Of a stretch of 54,755 nt of DNA, positions 18,007-24,744 are shown in pieces (position 1 is the first letter of the stretch; each line of letters opens with the position of its first letter). The notes beneath the pieces were generated by a model. It made no database searches, was not told the DNA's origin, and saw nothing but the letters and a program-made list of their open reading frames with translations. The position numbers and the translations under genes were made by a program. The DNA lies in IMG/VR virus record IMGVR_UViG_3300025276_000039, positions 1 through 54,755 of that record; one strand, given 5' to 3'. This DNA is from a virus.

Positions 18007-18222
18007 CTAAATAGGGTTTTGTTTTTTATAATCTCTCTCCCAACATAAGGCCAGTTTTTTTACTTCTCTATTATCTAGCATCAATTCCAGGCCATTGGAT
18101 AGAATAAATACTGATCCTCCTGCATGATGTGCCCTTATGTTTTTATCCTTTAAGTAAACTACGGCCTTGATCGGATGTCGGTTACCTTTCCTCTCTTCAT
18201 ATGTGCTCCTTAAGTTATCCAT
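18007..18222 (-). CDS. Small hypothetical protein (71 aa)
   Basis: 71 residues, basic at the start and beta-like in the middle (VVYLKDKNIRAHHAGG, FILSNGLEL). It is one base upstream of the 17814 gene and one base downstream of the 18224 gene, so it is part of the same packed operon. No family recognised. Confidence 0.5.
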   Translation of the reverse strand: MDNLRSTYEERKGNRHPIKAVVYLKDKNIRAHHAGGSVFILSNGLELMLDNREVKKLALCWERDYKKQNPI

Positions 18223-18223
18223 A

Positions 18224-18445
18224 TCAAATAAAGTCTAGTTCAATGTCCTCCTTAAATTTCCTCTCGTCCTGAACAAGTAACAGCGCATCCTGTAACCGCT
18301 TCTTTAGTTTAGATTGTTTCTCCTCATGCAGGGCATGGGATATCTCAATTATCTCTGGAAGATTATCGTATAACAATTCATTGTTTACCTTCCCATTTTT
18401 TGTAATGATCTTAATTATTAGGTTTAGTTCTTCTTGATTTCCCAT
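18224..18445 (-). CDS. Small hypothetical helical protein (73 aa)
   Basis: 73 residues, almost all helical, with a Lys/Glu-rich second half (KQSKLKKRLQDAL) suggestive of a short coiled coil. One base separates it from the 18447 frame. No family recognised. Confidence 0.5.
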   Translation of the reverse strand: MGNQEELNLIIKIITKNGKVNNELLYDNLPEIIEISHALHEEKQSKLKKRLQDALLLVQDERKFKEDIELDFI

Positions 18446-18446
18446 G

Positions 18447-18602
18447 TTAATCTATTTTATTTATCTCTACATAATTAAACTTGTTGTAACATTCCTTTGA
18501 GCAAAACAATGTGGTGGATTCGTACTCACATTCTAGGCAGTACCCACTGCCCTCCTCTGTATAGGGATTCCCTTGGTCTAGTCCTTCGTCGTGGTTCATC
18601 AT
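18447..18602 (-). CDS. Zinc-ribbon-like mini-protein (51 aa)
   Basis: Frame from ATG 18602 (TAATG overlap with the upstream stop) to TAA 18447. Two cysteine pairs, CLEC at about 22-25 and CSKEC at about 34-38, are spaced like a small zinc ribbon or treble-clef. The N-terminus is acidic. It could be a protein- or nucleic-acid-binding regulator. The start could also be the second ATG at 18599. Confidence 0.5.
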   Translation of the reverse strand: MMNHDEGLDQGNPYTEEGSGYCLECEYESTTLFCSKECYNKFNYVEINKID

Positions 18603-19183
18603 TAGTTCCTTACAATTCCCCAAACGATCGCTTGGAATTCATACCCTCTCACACCTACCATCTCTGCACATTTCAATGTTAGTTTTTCTAATTGCTTGTA
18701 CCTAAGTGGTGTCAATCCTGATTCAATAGTCTTACCAAAACATGCCCTTAAATGCCAGACATCTATAGTCACCTTGCTATCATCTAGTTCAGCGATATTC
18801 TTAACAAAGGAATAGGTCTTTGGTGATGCCTGATCGATTCCTCTCTCACCTCTGGCGATCTCAAATGCTTTGTTCTTATTGTTATTGAAGGTACATACCT
18901 TGACATCTTCGGGATTCATCCCCTTATTAACCGCTTCTAGAACAGTCCTCGTGTCAATTATATTTCTCTCCCATTTATTCCTTGGACTCAATGCACTTAT
19001 TACTTGTGCAGCAACAGCGGGATCATAGCCTAATTGCTTCCCCATGTTCCTACACATTTGGTTAGCGGTCTTGTACCACTGCATTCCATCTTCTGTATGT
19101 TGGTCTGTACGTGTTTCGTACATCTTTAAAAGATTATTTTTGATCTTTCGCAAGTGATAAGGTGATAAGGATTTGATTTTCAT
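18602..19183 (-). CDS. Conserved phage protein, possible HhH glycosylase-like (193 aa)
   Basis: 193 residues. Recognisable phrases of a widespread phage family are VISALSPRNKWERNI (about 62-76), a Lys-rich NNNKNKAFEIARG (about 100), and SPKTYSFVKNIAELDD followed by VTIDVWHLR (about 120-147). The helix-Lys-Asp arrangement recalls base-excision glycosylases with a helix-hairpin-helix core, but I cannot establish that by eye. It has its own leader (19191-19235). Conserved family: fairly sure. Enzyme type: a guess. Confidence 0.55.
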   Translation of the reverse strand: MKIKSLSPYHLRKIKNNLLKMYETRTDQHTEDGMQWYKTANQMCRNMGKQLGYDPAVAAQVISALSPRNKWERNIIDTRTVLEAVNKGMNPEDVKVCTFNNNKNKAFEIARGERGIDQASPKTYSFVKNIAELDDSKVTIDVWHLRACFGKTIESGLTPLRYKQLEKLTLKCAEMVGVRGYEFQAIVWGIVRN

Positions 19184-19190
19184 AATTAAA

Positions 19191-19235
19191 AGGATTTGGT
19201 TTTGGTTTTGGTTTCTCGTACGTATATAAGTTAGG
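19191..19235 (-). promoter_or_regulatory. Shared leader/promoter element, copy 1
   Basis: Read on the minus strand: CTAA, then TTATATACGTACGAG, then repeated AAACC/AAAACC ending CAAATCC, just upstream of the 19183 start. Copies 2 and 3 (20181-20218, 21363-21405) share CTAA, TATACGTAC and the AAACCAA tract. It lacks TAnnTTTG, so it is a candidate for a different (early) phage promoter or a 5' UTR control element. Confidence 0.55.
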
Positions 19236-19236
19236 A

Positions 19237-19440
19237 CTATTTTATTAATTGCTCCACTTTATGGGGATCGGTTGTCCCGAATCGTTTCTCATATGTTTTT
19301 AACATAGCCGTGATGGTGTCATATAGGGCCGAATCTTCAGGCAGGGACATATTCTCATTTCTTCTTTTCTTTAAGGAAAATAATTCTTTGTTGAAAATAA
19401 TCAGTGTTTGAATCTCGGTTAAACCTTTAGGTAAAATCAT
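19237..19440 (-). CDS. Small hypothetical protein (67 aa)
   Basis: Started at ATG 19440 (MILPKGLTEIQTL), preceded by an AT-rich leader; a more upstream start would add a hydrophobic run that belongs to the overlapping 19427-19549 frame. The protein is helical and charged. No family recognised. Confidence 0.45.
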   Translation of the reverse strand: MILPKGLTEIQTLIIFNKELFSLKKRRNENMSLPEDSALYDTITAMLKTYEKRFGTTDPHKVEQLIK

Positions 19441-19549
19441 AATAAAATATATAAATGAAAATTGAATAGATAGCCACATAGTATGCTAATAAGGTGGTGA
19501 GTAGGCCAATTATCCCCACCGCTAGCGTCATTCTTGGTTTTAATCTCAT
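19427..19549 (-). CDS. Very small membrane protein (40 aa)
   Basis: Frame MRLKPRMTLAVGIIGLLTTL... from ATG 19549 (ATGA overlap with the upstream stop) to TAA 19427. One transmembrane helix and a second aromatic apolar stretch near the end. Short, but its junction and composition favour coding. Confidence 0.45.
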   Translation of the reverse strand: MRLKPRMTLAVGIIGLLTTLLAYYVAIYSIFIYIFYYDFT

Positions 19550-19716
19550 GCCCTCATGGCGTTAATGTATTCTTGATGTTGTGCAAGGAATTTAGACTTG
19601 TATTTCGGGTCAGTCATTGCCAGTGATAGTTCCCTTATCCAATCTTCATTTCGCATCAGACAATTATTGCGATCAACTTCATACATATAGGTTAGCATCT
19701 CTTCAATATCATTCAT
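19546..19716 (-). CDS. Small hypothetical protein (56 aa)
   Basis: Frame MNDIEEMLTYMYEVDRNNC... from ATG 19716 to TGA 19546. It is joined to both neighbours by ATGA overlaps. Helical and acidic at first, then charged; methionine-rich. No family recognised. Confidence 0.5.
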   Translation of the reverse strand: MNDIEEMLTYMYEVDRNNCLMRNEDWIRELSLAMTDPKYKSKFLAQHQEYINAMRA

Positions 19717-20174
19717 AATTGAAATGTGTTAGGTATAGTATGTCCTCCTTCAAGTGCTATAAATCCACCATAATCAATGATGTGTAAAAATTGCTCATGG
19801 TTTGGAATCTCACGATCGACCCATACCCATCTATAACCAATTTTTTCTCTTGACAATTCATATAATGCACCATCATACTCTTCCCAAATCATTTTACGAA
19901 AGTGAGATTCATGATTTCCATATAATAGTTTACTGAGAACAATCCATACAAAGCCATCGTCTTCGCACTTCAGCATGTAAGGTTTAGTCCCTTGGATTTG
20001 CCATAATACATCATCATCGTTCCAAGTATATCCAGTATGGTCTACAATAGACACATCTAGCGCATTCTCTACTGCTTCTTTTTCTTTTAGGATTGAAATT
20101 TGTTCATTAGTCATTATAACATCTTTAGGAATTGATCTCATAAACTTTTCAGCGTTCGACATTTCTTTATTCAT
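19713..20174 (-). CDS. Hypothetical protein (153 aa)
   Basis: 153 residues, soluble, rich in Trp, Glu and Asp in the second half (DDDVLWQIQGTKPY, EEYDGALYEL, RWVWVDRE), which looks beta-rich. Methionine 5 is an alternative start. The leader element of 20181-20218 lies directly upstream. No family recognised. Confidence 0.5.
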   Translation of the reverse strand: MNKEMSNAEKFMRSIPKDVIMTNEQISILKEKEAVENALDVSIVDHTGYTWNDDDVLWQIQGTKPYMLKCEDDGFVWIVLSKLLYGNHESHFRKMIWEEYDGALYELSREKIGYRWVWVDREIPNHEQFLHIIDYGGFIALEGGHTIPNTFQL

Positions 20175-20180
20175 GGTTTC

Positions 20181-20218
20181 GGATTTGGTTTTTGGTTTGT
20201 GTACGTATATAAATTAGG
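20181..20218 (-). promoter_or_regulatory. Shared leader/promoter element, copy 2
   Basis: Minus-strand reading CCTAATTTATATACGTACAC followed by AAACCAAAAACCAAATCC, ending 7 bases from the 20174 start codon. Same order of sub-elements as copies 1 and 3. Confidence 0.55.
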
Positions 20219-20235
20219 GAACATTCTTTTGCATT

Positions 20236-20424
20236 TCAACAATTATTTTTATTCCCATAGGGAACATTTGGTTCAGACTTCATATAAACACCTATCCCTT
20301 TTAGCGATGCACAATCACTGAACAGATTTATGAAATGATATTTACTCCAATCTTTGTTTAACATTTCCAATTCATTTAATTTTTGCCATTCGCTTGATCT
20401 CATTTCAAATATTTCAACTTTCAT
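20236..20424 (-). CDS. Small hypothetical protein (62 aa)
   Basis: Start chosen at ATG 20424 (MKVEIFEMRSSEW), which follows an AT-rich leader; an upstream start at 20463 is possible. Charged helical first half, then a Gly/Pro-rich end. No family recognised. Confidence 0.4.
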   Translation of the reverse strand: MKVEIFEMRSSEWQKLNELEMLNKDWSKYHFINLFSDCASLKGIGVYMKSEPNVPYGNKNNC

Positions 20425-20525
20425 AATTATTTTATTTAAAATTTCCGTTTCATGCTTTTGCAATCATCAGTTAAGGTTACACCTTAATACGGAAGCAGTT
20501 TTACATCTTGCTTAGGATAGGTGGT

Positions 20526-20948
20526 CTATGTTAAGGGAATATTTACAGCGATTCTTTGGAACTTATCCGTTGAATTCTCAACACAGCGATAAGAAAGTCT
20601 TATAAGATTTATAGCCATGTGGTTATAATAATTTTCAATTATCTTGTCCTCTAGGTTTTCGGACAAATTGTCTGTCTCTAAAAGAGATTTAGCCAACTTG
20701 AGTATATCACCACTATAAAATGGTAAATCAATGACACTCGGTAAGCCACTTAGCCACTCGGCTATATTCCTTTCAATTGGAAGGTGGCAGTTGTTCTTAT
20801 GAATAAATTCCTTGCTGAAGGTTTCCAAAAGGAACGTCATCTTTTCAGATGGTGTATCGGTCTTTACTTGGTACTCTGTACCATCGATACTCTCTAGTAA
20901 GTAAGTATAGATATTATTCCTATACTGCGAAGAATTTGTCTTTAACAT
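20526..20948 (-). CDS. Hypothetical protein (140 aa)
   Basis: 140 residues, helical, acidic, with no membrane segment or catalytic motif I recognise. It follows a stem-loop (20974-20987). AT content is higher than in the neighbouring recombination genes. Confidence 0.5.
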   Translation of the reverse strand: MLKTNSSQYRNNIYTYLLESIDGTEYQVKTDTPSEKMTFLLETFSKEFIHKNNCHLPIERNIAEWLSGLPSVIDLPFYSGDILKLAKSLLETDNLSENLEDKIIENYYNHMAINLIRLSYRCVENSTDKFQRIAVNIPLT

Positions 20949-20973
20949 GGTTGTGGATTTTTAATTTAACCTG

Positions 20974-20987
20974 ACCCCTTTCGGGGT
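20974..20987 (-). terminator. Short stem-loop ACCCC/GGGGT between two leftward genes
   Basis: ACCCC (20974-20978), four-base loop, GGGGT (20983-20987). Downstream on the minus strand is a weak T/A tract. It could terminate or attenuate reading from the 21011 gene into the 20526 gene. Confidence 0.35.
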
Positions 20988-21010
20988 TTCGTTCCATTTC
21001 AGGATACTCT

Positions 21011-21328
21011 TCAGAGGTTTTTTACATACTCACAATCCTTTTCGGGTTGGGTTGAGTACTTTTCCCATTCACCACCGATAGACATCTCTTCAGACTCATT
21101 GAGTATATAGTCAATTAATATTCTCTTGTATCTATCAGATAAAGAAGCATAGAATCTCATAAATCCCAAAGTATTATCTTCTGATTCATCGCAAAACTTA
21201 TCGAAATTTTTGGCTAAGTGATCGGTGTGGGAGGTTTCTCTTGGGAAGGCTTTCTCTATGAAATCATACTCATAGTTAAAAGCATACATTAAGACTAGAT
21301 TACAGTTATTAAAGGTTTTGTTTTTCAT
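21011..21328 (-). CDS. Hypothetical acidic protein (105 aa)
   Basis: 105 residues, acidic and aromatic, predicted helical (FIEKAFPRETSHTDHLAKNF, SDRYKRILIDYIL). It is the first gene after the long gene-free region and carries leader copy 3 upstream, so it is a likely early gene. Function unknown. Confidence 0.5.
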   Translation of the reverse strand: MKNKTFNNCNLVLMYAFNYEYDFIEKAFPRETSHTDHLAKNFDKFCDESEDNTLGFMRFYASLSDRYKRILIDYILNESEEMSIGGEWEKYSTQPEKDCEYVKNL

Positions 21329-21362
21329 GATATTTATTTATTTGAGATTATTATGGTTGTCG

Positions 21363-21405
21363 AAATTTGGTTGGTTGGTTTTTCTTTCGTACGTATACAA
21401 TTTAG
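21363..21405 (-). promoter_or_regulatory. Shared leader/promoter element, copy 3
   Basis: Minus-strand reading CTAAATTGTATACGTACGAAAG followed by AAACCAACCAACCAAATTTC. It is the least conserved of the three copies and the farthest (35 bases) from its gene, 21328. Confidence 0.5.
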
Positions 21406-21863
21406 CACCGCTTTTTCTGAACAAAACAAAAAAAATGTGAATTAATTTTCTTACGTAGTAAAAAAGTTTTTCATTCAGTTCTGGGGCAGTCTTGAACCTC
21501 GTGCCTAATCTATATCACTTTGAAGAATGATCAACTCTAAACACAATCTTGATTCCTAGCGCATGCCTATGGACATCCACAACTTGAGAAACAAGTCAAC
21601 CAATGTGTCCCCTCCTCTGGAGGGATAGGGTAAGTCGTTTGGGTTGGGGGCTGATTGTTCGCACCCTCCTTAAGACTGGTGGAAATTGCTGATCTGTCTT
21701 CGACAGTACTCCTCGCACCCTCCTACGCTGAGACCCACTGCCTTCGCGTGGAAACGCCTAAACCTTGCGCGCATTTCGGCAGGAAAGGCCCCCCCCGTCG
21801 AACTGGTTTGGGTTTCGGATCTCCTGGCTGACCGCGTGTATATATATATAATCCCCCCGGTAC
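21406..21863. other. Gene-free, GC-richer region with small hairpins and direct repeats
   Basis: The 535 bases between the 21328 and 22088 genes (21329-21863) hold no convincing gene. Beyond leader copy 3 they contain a 12-base direct repeat TCGCACCCTCCT (21659-21670 and 21713-21724), hairpins CCTCC-TCT-GGAGG (near 21611) and CTGTC-TTC-GACAG (21694-21706), a C8 run near 21790 and a TA-repeat near 21841. Composition is clearly GC-richer than the surrounding genes. Candidates are a structured RNA, an origin or regulatory region, or transferred DNA. I see no tRNA cloverleaf. Confidence 0.5.
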
Positions 21864-22088
21864 TTATTTCTGATAACTTTTCGCAGACTTGCTCAAAGAC
21901 TTGAGTGCTGCTTTCTTGCTTTTGTATTTCGCTTTAAGTTGTGAGTACTTCCGCTGTAAAATCAATATTTGGGAATATTGCTTTCTAAGCCAGGGGAACA
22001 TAATAAGAACACCTAGCGCAAAAAATAAAGAACACAATGTGATCAAGATGATGACCTCAGGGTTGTCGTTTATTTGCTCCAGGTTCAT
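21864..22088 (-). CDS. Small membrane protein (74 aa)
   Basis: 74 residues: a short N-terminus, one transmembrane helix at about 12-34 (VIILITLCSLFFALGVLIMF) and a Lys/Ser-rich cytoplasmic helical tail. The ATGA overlap with the 22085 gene couples the two. Type is compatible with an inner-membrane anchor; function unknown. Confidence 0.5.
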   Translation of the reverse strand: MNLEQINDNPEVIILITLCSLFFALGVLIMFPWLRKQYSQILILQRKYSQLKAKYKSKKAALKSLSKSAKSYQK

Positions 22089-22318
22089 TTGTCCTGGTGA
22101 AGTAGTAGTGACTTTCCTAGTGTAGGATTAATTTTAGATATGGCCCTATAGATGACCCTACTTTTTTTCTTAACATTTTGCTTCTCGGTCTTATTGCTAT
22201 CCTTTCCTAGGTTCTGATATTGTACAGCATCCATGTACAGTAGTTTGTCTACTCTGTACTTGTCGGATTGGTGTACGCATTTAACGGTTTTTTCTATTAA
22301 GGCCTCATTATATTCCAT
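22085..22318 (-). CDS. Small basic hypothetical protein (77 aa)
   Basis: 77 residues, basic in the second half (NKTEKQNVKKKSRVIYR), with a Tyr/Asp-rich centre. It precedes the membrane-protein gene with a 4-bp overlap. No family recognised. Confidence 0.45.
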   Translation of the reverse strand: MEYNEALIEKTVKCVHQSDKYRVDKLLYMDAVQYQNLGKDSNKTEKQNVKKKSRVIYRAISKINPTLGKSLLLHQDK

Positions 22319-22560
22319 GTGTTCTCTGTCAATTGATTACTCTATTAAATTTTATGCAAAGGAGTAGCCCTGGCACACTGAGTTTCGTCTATTAAATGTC
22401 GAGATGTTCGTCGATGTACGACACAATCTATATTACGCTTGTTGCTTATAGATATGGTCTTTGTTCATATTGTCAACACAAAGACGTGTTCGAAGTTACA
22501 GTAAAAAAATTGGATATGCAACACTTGTTATAACATCCTTTCCCCTTAACTCTTCTAGAT
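22319..22560. other. Gene-free stretch, probably regulatory
   Basis: 242 bases with no reading frame above about 15 codons on either strand. On the minus strand it contains TTGACA followed about 20 bases later by TATAAG, and TAACTTCG, one mismatch from TAnnTTTG. Either could drive the 22318-21864 pair. Nothing else recognised. Confidence 0.35.
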
Positions 22561-22716
22561 CTAAAACTTATTGTGTCTGTTCATTAGGATACCTAAATAG
22601 ATACATATCATTCCTAACAGTGATTTGAGAGTTCCTGTAGGTAGGAGCACCCCGCCAGTTATCATTAGTGCCTCTGGCAGTATTGTTTTAATAAAGGATA
22701 TGATTCTATCTTTCAT
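22561..22716 (-). CDS. Small two-helix membrane protein (51 aa)
   Basis: Start ATG 22716 (MKDRIISFIKTILPEAL). Two apolar segments (about 8-23 and 29-45) separated by a Pro/Gly turn give a hairpin topology found in class II holins, but also in many unrelated small membrane proteins. Its ATG overlaps the stop of the 27-residue frame upstream. Confidence 0.45.
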   Translation of the reverse strand: MKDRIISFIKTILPEALMITGGVLLPTGTLKSLLGMICIYLGILMNRHNKF

Positions 22717-22789
22717 CTCTATAGAATGTATATAAAAAGAAAACAAAAGAGGAGATCACCATTCCGTATAACATCCCCAGGAGTAACAT
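22706..22789 (-). CDS. Tiny membrane peptide (27 aa)
   Basis: MLLLGMLYGMVISSFVFFLY... from ATG 22789 (TAATG overlap with the upstream stop) to TAG 22706, which overlaps the next ATG. The junctions at both ends are the main evidence; length alone would not support it. Confidence 0.3.
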   Translation of the reverse strand: MLLLGMLYGMVISSFVFFLYTFYRDER

Positions 22790-22959
22790 TAGGCTGTTCT
22801 TCCGGCAGCGGCCTTAGCGGCCATCCCTGCTTTTCCGAATTTCTTTGCGCCTATTGAGTAAGCAATCTTCTGTGCAGACTCTTTAGACTTTCCTTTTTTC
22901 ATAAGTTGAGCAACTAATTTCTTGAATGCTCCACCTTTATCGAATTTATTTTTCATCAT
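22789..22959 (-). CDS. Small conserved basic protein (56 aa)
   Basis: Frame from ATG 22959 to TAA 22789; the second ATG (22956) is an alternative start. The sequence includes LVAQLMKKGKSKESAQKIAY and ends in an Ala/Lys-rich tail, a pattern I recall from several small basic proteins of Bacteroidota and other phages. Probably nucleic-acid or virion associated. It overlaps the 22946 gene by 14 bp. Confidence 0.55.
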   Translation of the reverse strand: MMKNKFDKGGAFKKLVAQLMKKGKSKESAQKIAYSIGAKKFGKAGMAAKAAAGRTA

Positions 22960-23590
22960 TATTTCTTTTAGGGTACATATTCATCTCTGGATCGGACATA
23001 CCGTCCGGTAATATACCAGAGGAACTTAACTCTGTTATAATCTCTTCGGCATCTCCTGGCTTTAGATTAGGAAGAACACCTAGTATAGATCCAACAAAGT
23101 TATTTGCTACATCTTCTCCTGTAGTTCTTAGTGCATCATACACTCCACGGAGGCCATTCTTCCCATATCCTTCTTTTAGTGCCGATGGTAAATGCTTTGC
23201 TTCATGTCCTGCGCCCAGTATATTGGCGGTAACTAAACCTGCGGCATCTCCAATTATGTTTGTTATGACATTGGAATTATAACCTCCGGTAATCATATTG
23301 CTTATATTTTGTGCAGTATATGTTCCAGCCAATGCATGACGTATGTTATCAGTTTGATCATCATCTACCCGACCAGACTCAACTAAACTCCCAGCATAGT
23401 TGTATGCTTTTTCTTTTGGATTGCCTATAAAATCATTTACTTGTTGTTCACGAGTAGGTGCCCCTTCAGGTGGGTCGACAAAGTCGCTCATCCTGTCAAC
23501 CATTTTTCCAGGAGATCTGTATGCTTTAATCTGTTTCTTTACAGCGGAAAGTTTACCGCCTTCCTCAAGGGGTCTGAACCTATAGTTCAT
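22946..23590 (-). CDS. Conserved phage protein with RHA...GAGHEAKH motif (214 aa)
   Basis: 214 residues. After a Lys/Arg-rich N-terminus, the centre has DNIRHALAGTYTAQNI (about 80-95) and LGAGHEAKHL (about 124-133), an Arg-His...His-Glu arrangement seen in uncharacterised phage and secreted bacterial proteins (resembling DUF6973). The paired His/Glu could bind metal. Situated just downstream of the endolysin gene through 4-bp overlaps, so a lysis or cell-wall role is possible. Function is not established. Confidence 0.45.
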   Translation of the reverse strand: MNYRFRPLEEGGKLSAVKKQIKAYRSPGKMVDRMSDFVDPPEGAPTREQQVNDFIGNPKEKAYNYAGSLVESGRVDDDQTDNIRHALAGTYTAQNISNMITGGYNSNVITNIIGDAAGLVTANILGAGHEAKHLPSALKEGYGKNGLRGVYDALRTTGEDVANNFVGSILGVLPNLKPGDAEEIITELSSSGILPDGMSDPEMNMYPKRNNDEK

Positions 23591-23787
23591 CCCGCATCAA
23601 CTCCTCCGCCTTTCGCCATTGCGTCGTCGAAGACAATACCATTCAATACTAATAACTCTCTTCCGTCTCTACTTTTCAACATCTTAGAAAAAGCAGGAAC
23701 GTCTTTAGCGATAGGAGCGAATACCTCTGTGCCAGAAGAAAGATTTTTGTTCTCTGCAAAAGGAACTTGCTTACGATACTTTGCCAT
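23587..23787 (-). CDS. Small hypothetical protein (66 aa)
   Basis: 66 residues (MAKYRKQVPFAENKNL...), soluble, with a Gly-rich end (AKGGGVDAG). It starts at the stop of the amidase gene (1-bp overlap) and overlaps the next gene by 4 bp. No family recognised. Confidence 0.5.
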   Translation of the reverse strand: MAKYRKQVPFAENKNLSSGTEVFAPIAKDVPAFSKMLKSRDGRELLVLNGIVFDDAMAKGGGVDAG

Positions 23788-24455
23788 TATAACAATTTTA
23801 ACATTTCTATTATCTCTGGTTGAGGGAATATGTCTGACTTATCCTTTCGTACAGAGTTGTGTGTAAAGATACCACTTTCTCCCCTTAGTGCTTTCTTTGA
23901 AACTCCCCACATATCTCTAGCATTGTACTCTGTATTAATACCATAATGCTCTTTCCAATACTTTAACAAGTTCTCTGTACTTCTTATCTGCTCGTCAGAG
24001 TACCTATGATAATACCGGTGCCCTTTGAATGGTTCTTCTAATGTACACACCTCTTCCTTTGGAACCTCTTTGTTTACGTAGTTATAAAAACGACCCTTCT
24101 TTTCTTCTAAGTGTCCCCACGCGCAAAGTTCTATACCTATGGAACGCTTATCTAAAGGAACATAATCAAGATTGTACGAATCAAACACCTCACGTTTAAT
24201 CCCCAAGTGATATGCCCAGTACTTACTAGAGAATGCCTGGACAATTTTACCATCACCTTCTGCTGCCCCAGTATTAGATATGCAGACGCATGTGGCTATA
24301 CGACCCCTGGTGTCATTGTTCCAATAGTTAACCGTGTTTTTACCACTAGCATTCCCGGCTGTGTGGTGTAAATAGATCTGATTCTTTTTATGTTTCTCCT
24401 TAACATACTCGTTAGAGGATAACTTAACCTGTAATATATCATCAAGAAAACTCAT
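23787..24455 (-). CDS. N-acetylmuramoyl-L-alanine amidase (endolysin)
   Basis: 222 residues of the Amidase_2 (PGRP-like) fold. IYLHHTAGNASG (about 27-38) carries the first zinc-ligand histidine. YHLGIKRE and SIGIELCAWG (about 100-113) fit the core strands. FTHNSVRKDKSDIFP (about 197-211) provides the second His and the terminal acidic ligand with the Lys used in catalysis. It cuts the amide bond between muramic acid and the peptide stem. There is no signal peptide, so a holin is needed to reach the wall. First gene of the leftward block, directly behind the divergent promoter region. Confidence 0.85.
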   Translation of the reverse strand: MSFLDDILQVKLSSNEYVKEKHKKNQIYLHHTAGNASGKNTVNYWNNDTRGRIATCVCISNTGAAEGDGKIVQAFSSKYWAYHLGIKREVFDSYNLDYVPLDKRSIGIELCAWGHLEEKKGRFYNYVNKEVPKEEVCTLEEPFKGHRYYHRYSDEQIRSTENLLKYWKEHYGINTEYNARDMWGVSKKALRGESGIFTHNSVRKDKSDIFPQPEIIEMLKLL

Positions 24456-24481
24456 AATGTCTCATTTGCTTTTTTCATAGT

Positions 24482-24489
24482 CAAATCTA
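24482..24489 (-). promoter_or_regulatory. Leftward -7 box (TAGATTTG)
   Basis: CAAATCTA on the plus strand reads TAGATTTG on the minus strand, 27 bases upstream of the amidase start. It is back to back with the rightward box at 24491-24498, so only one base separates the two. Confidence 0.5.
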
Positions 24490-24490
24490 T

Positions 24491-24498
24491 TAACTTTG
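24491..24498 (+). promoter_or_regulatory. Rightward promoter: TAACTTTG with upstream TTTG
   Basis: TAACTTTG matches TAnnTTTG, and TTTG at 24465-24468 lies 22 bases upstream, near the usual -33 spacing of Bacteroidota promoters. The 24520 start codon is 21 bases downstream. This is the best two-part Bacteroidota promoter in the window. Confidence 0.65.
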
Positions 24499-24519
24499 CA
24501 TATACACATACATACTGAA

Positions 24520-24744
24520 ATGAGTCTAATAGATATATTTAAAGACGATAACAATTATAACGAGAAGACCATTATAGGTTTTATATCGTTTGCTGTTATG
24601 ATAGTAGTGATGATCGTGGATTTGGTTACAGGTTGGTTAGGTAAAGACCTGGTAGTCAATGAGTTTATATATAATTCATTCTTGTTTGTCACCCTTGGAT
24701 CATTTGGGATTGCAGGACTAGAGAAATTCTCACAGAAAAAATGA
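24520..24744 (+). CDS. Holin-like membrane protein (74 aa)
   Basis: 74 residues started at ATG 24520 (a TTG at 24496 lies inside the promoter). Two membrane segments, about 18-40 and 48-68, joined by the phrase WLGKDLVVNEFIYNS, and a charged Lys-rich tail. Short two-helix proteins of this form recur in Bacteroidota phages and are often called holins. Its place, divergent from the amidase, supports that. The function is inferred. Confidence 0.55.
   Translation: MSLIDIFKDDNNYNEKTIIGFISFAVMIVVMIVDLVTGWLGKDLVVNEFIYNSFLFVTLGSFGIAGLEKFSQKK

Noticed and set aside
21480-21560. tRNA-like segment (GGCAGTCTTGAACC on the plus strand)
   Set aside because: No acceptor stem, anticodon arm or CCA arrangement could be folded around it.
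21686-21904. 72-codon plus-strand frame in the gene-free region
   Set aside because: No ATG start, opposite to neighbouring genes, composition follows the GC-rich region, and it runs into the 21864 gene.
10701-24455. Prophage or lysogeny module
   Set aside because: No integrase, excisionase, CI-like repressor or attachment site was seen; the winged-helix gene at 25412 alone does not support lysogeny.
24496-24519. Upstream TTG start for the holin-like gene (MHIHIHTE)
   Set aside because: The TTG is part of the TAACTTTG promoter box, so it would lie upstream of the transcript start.
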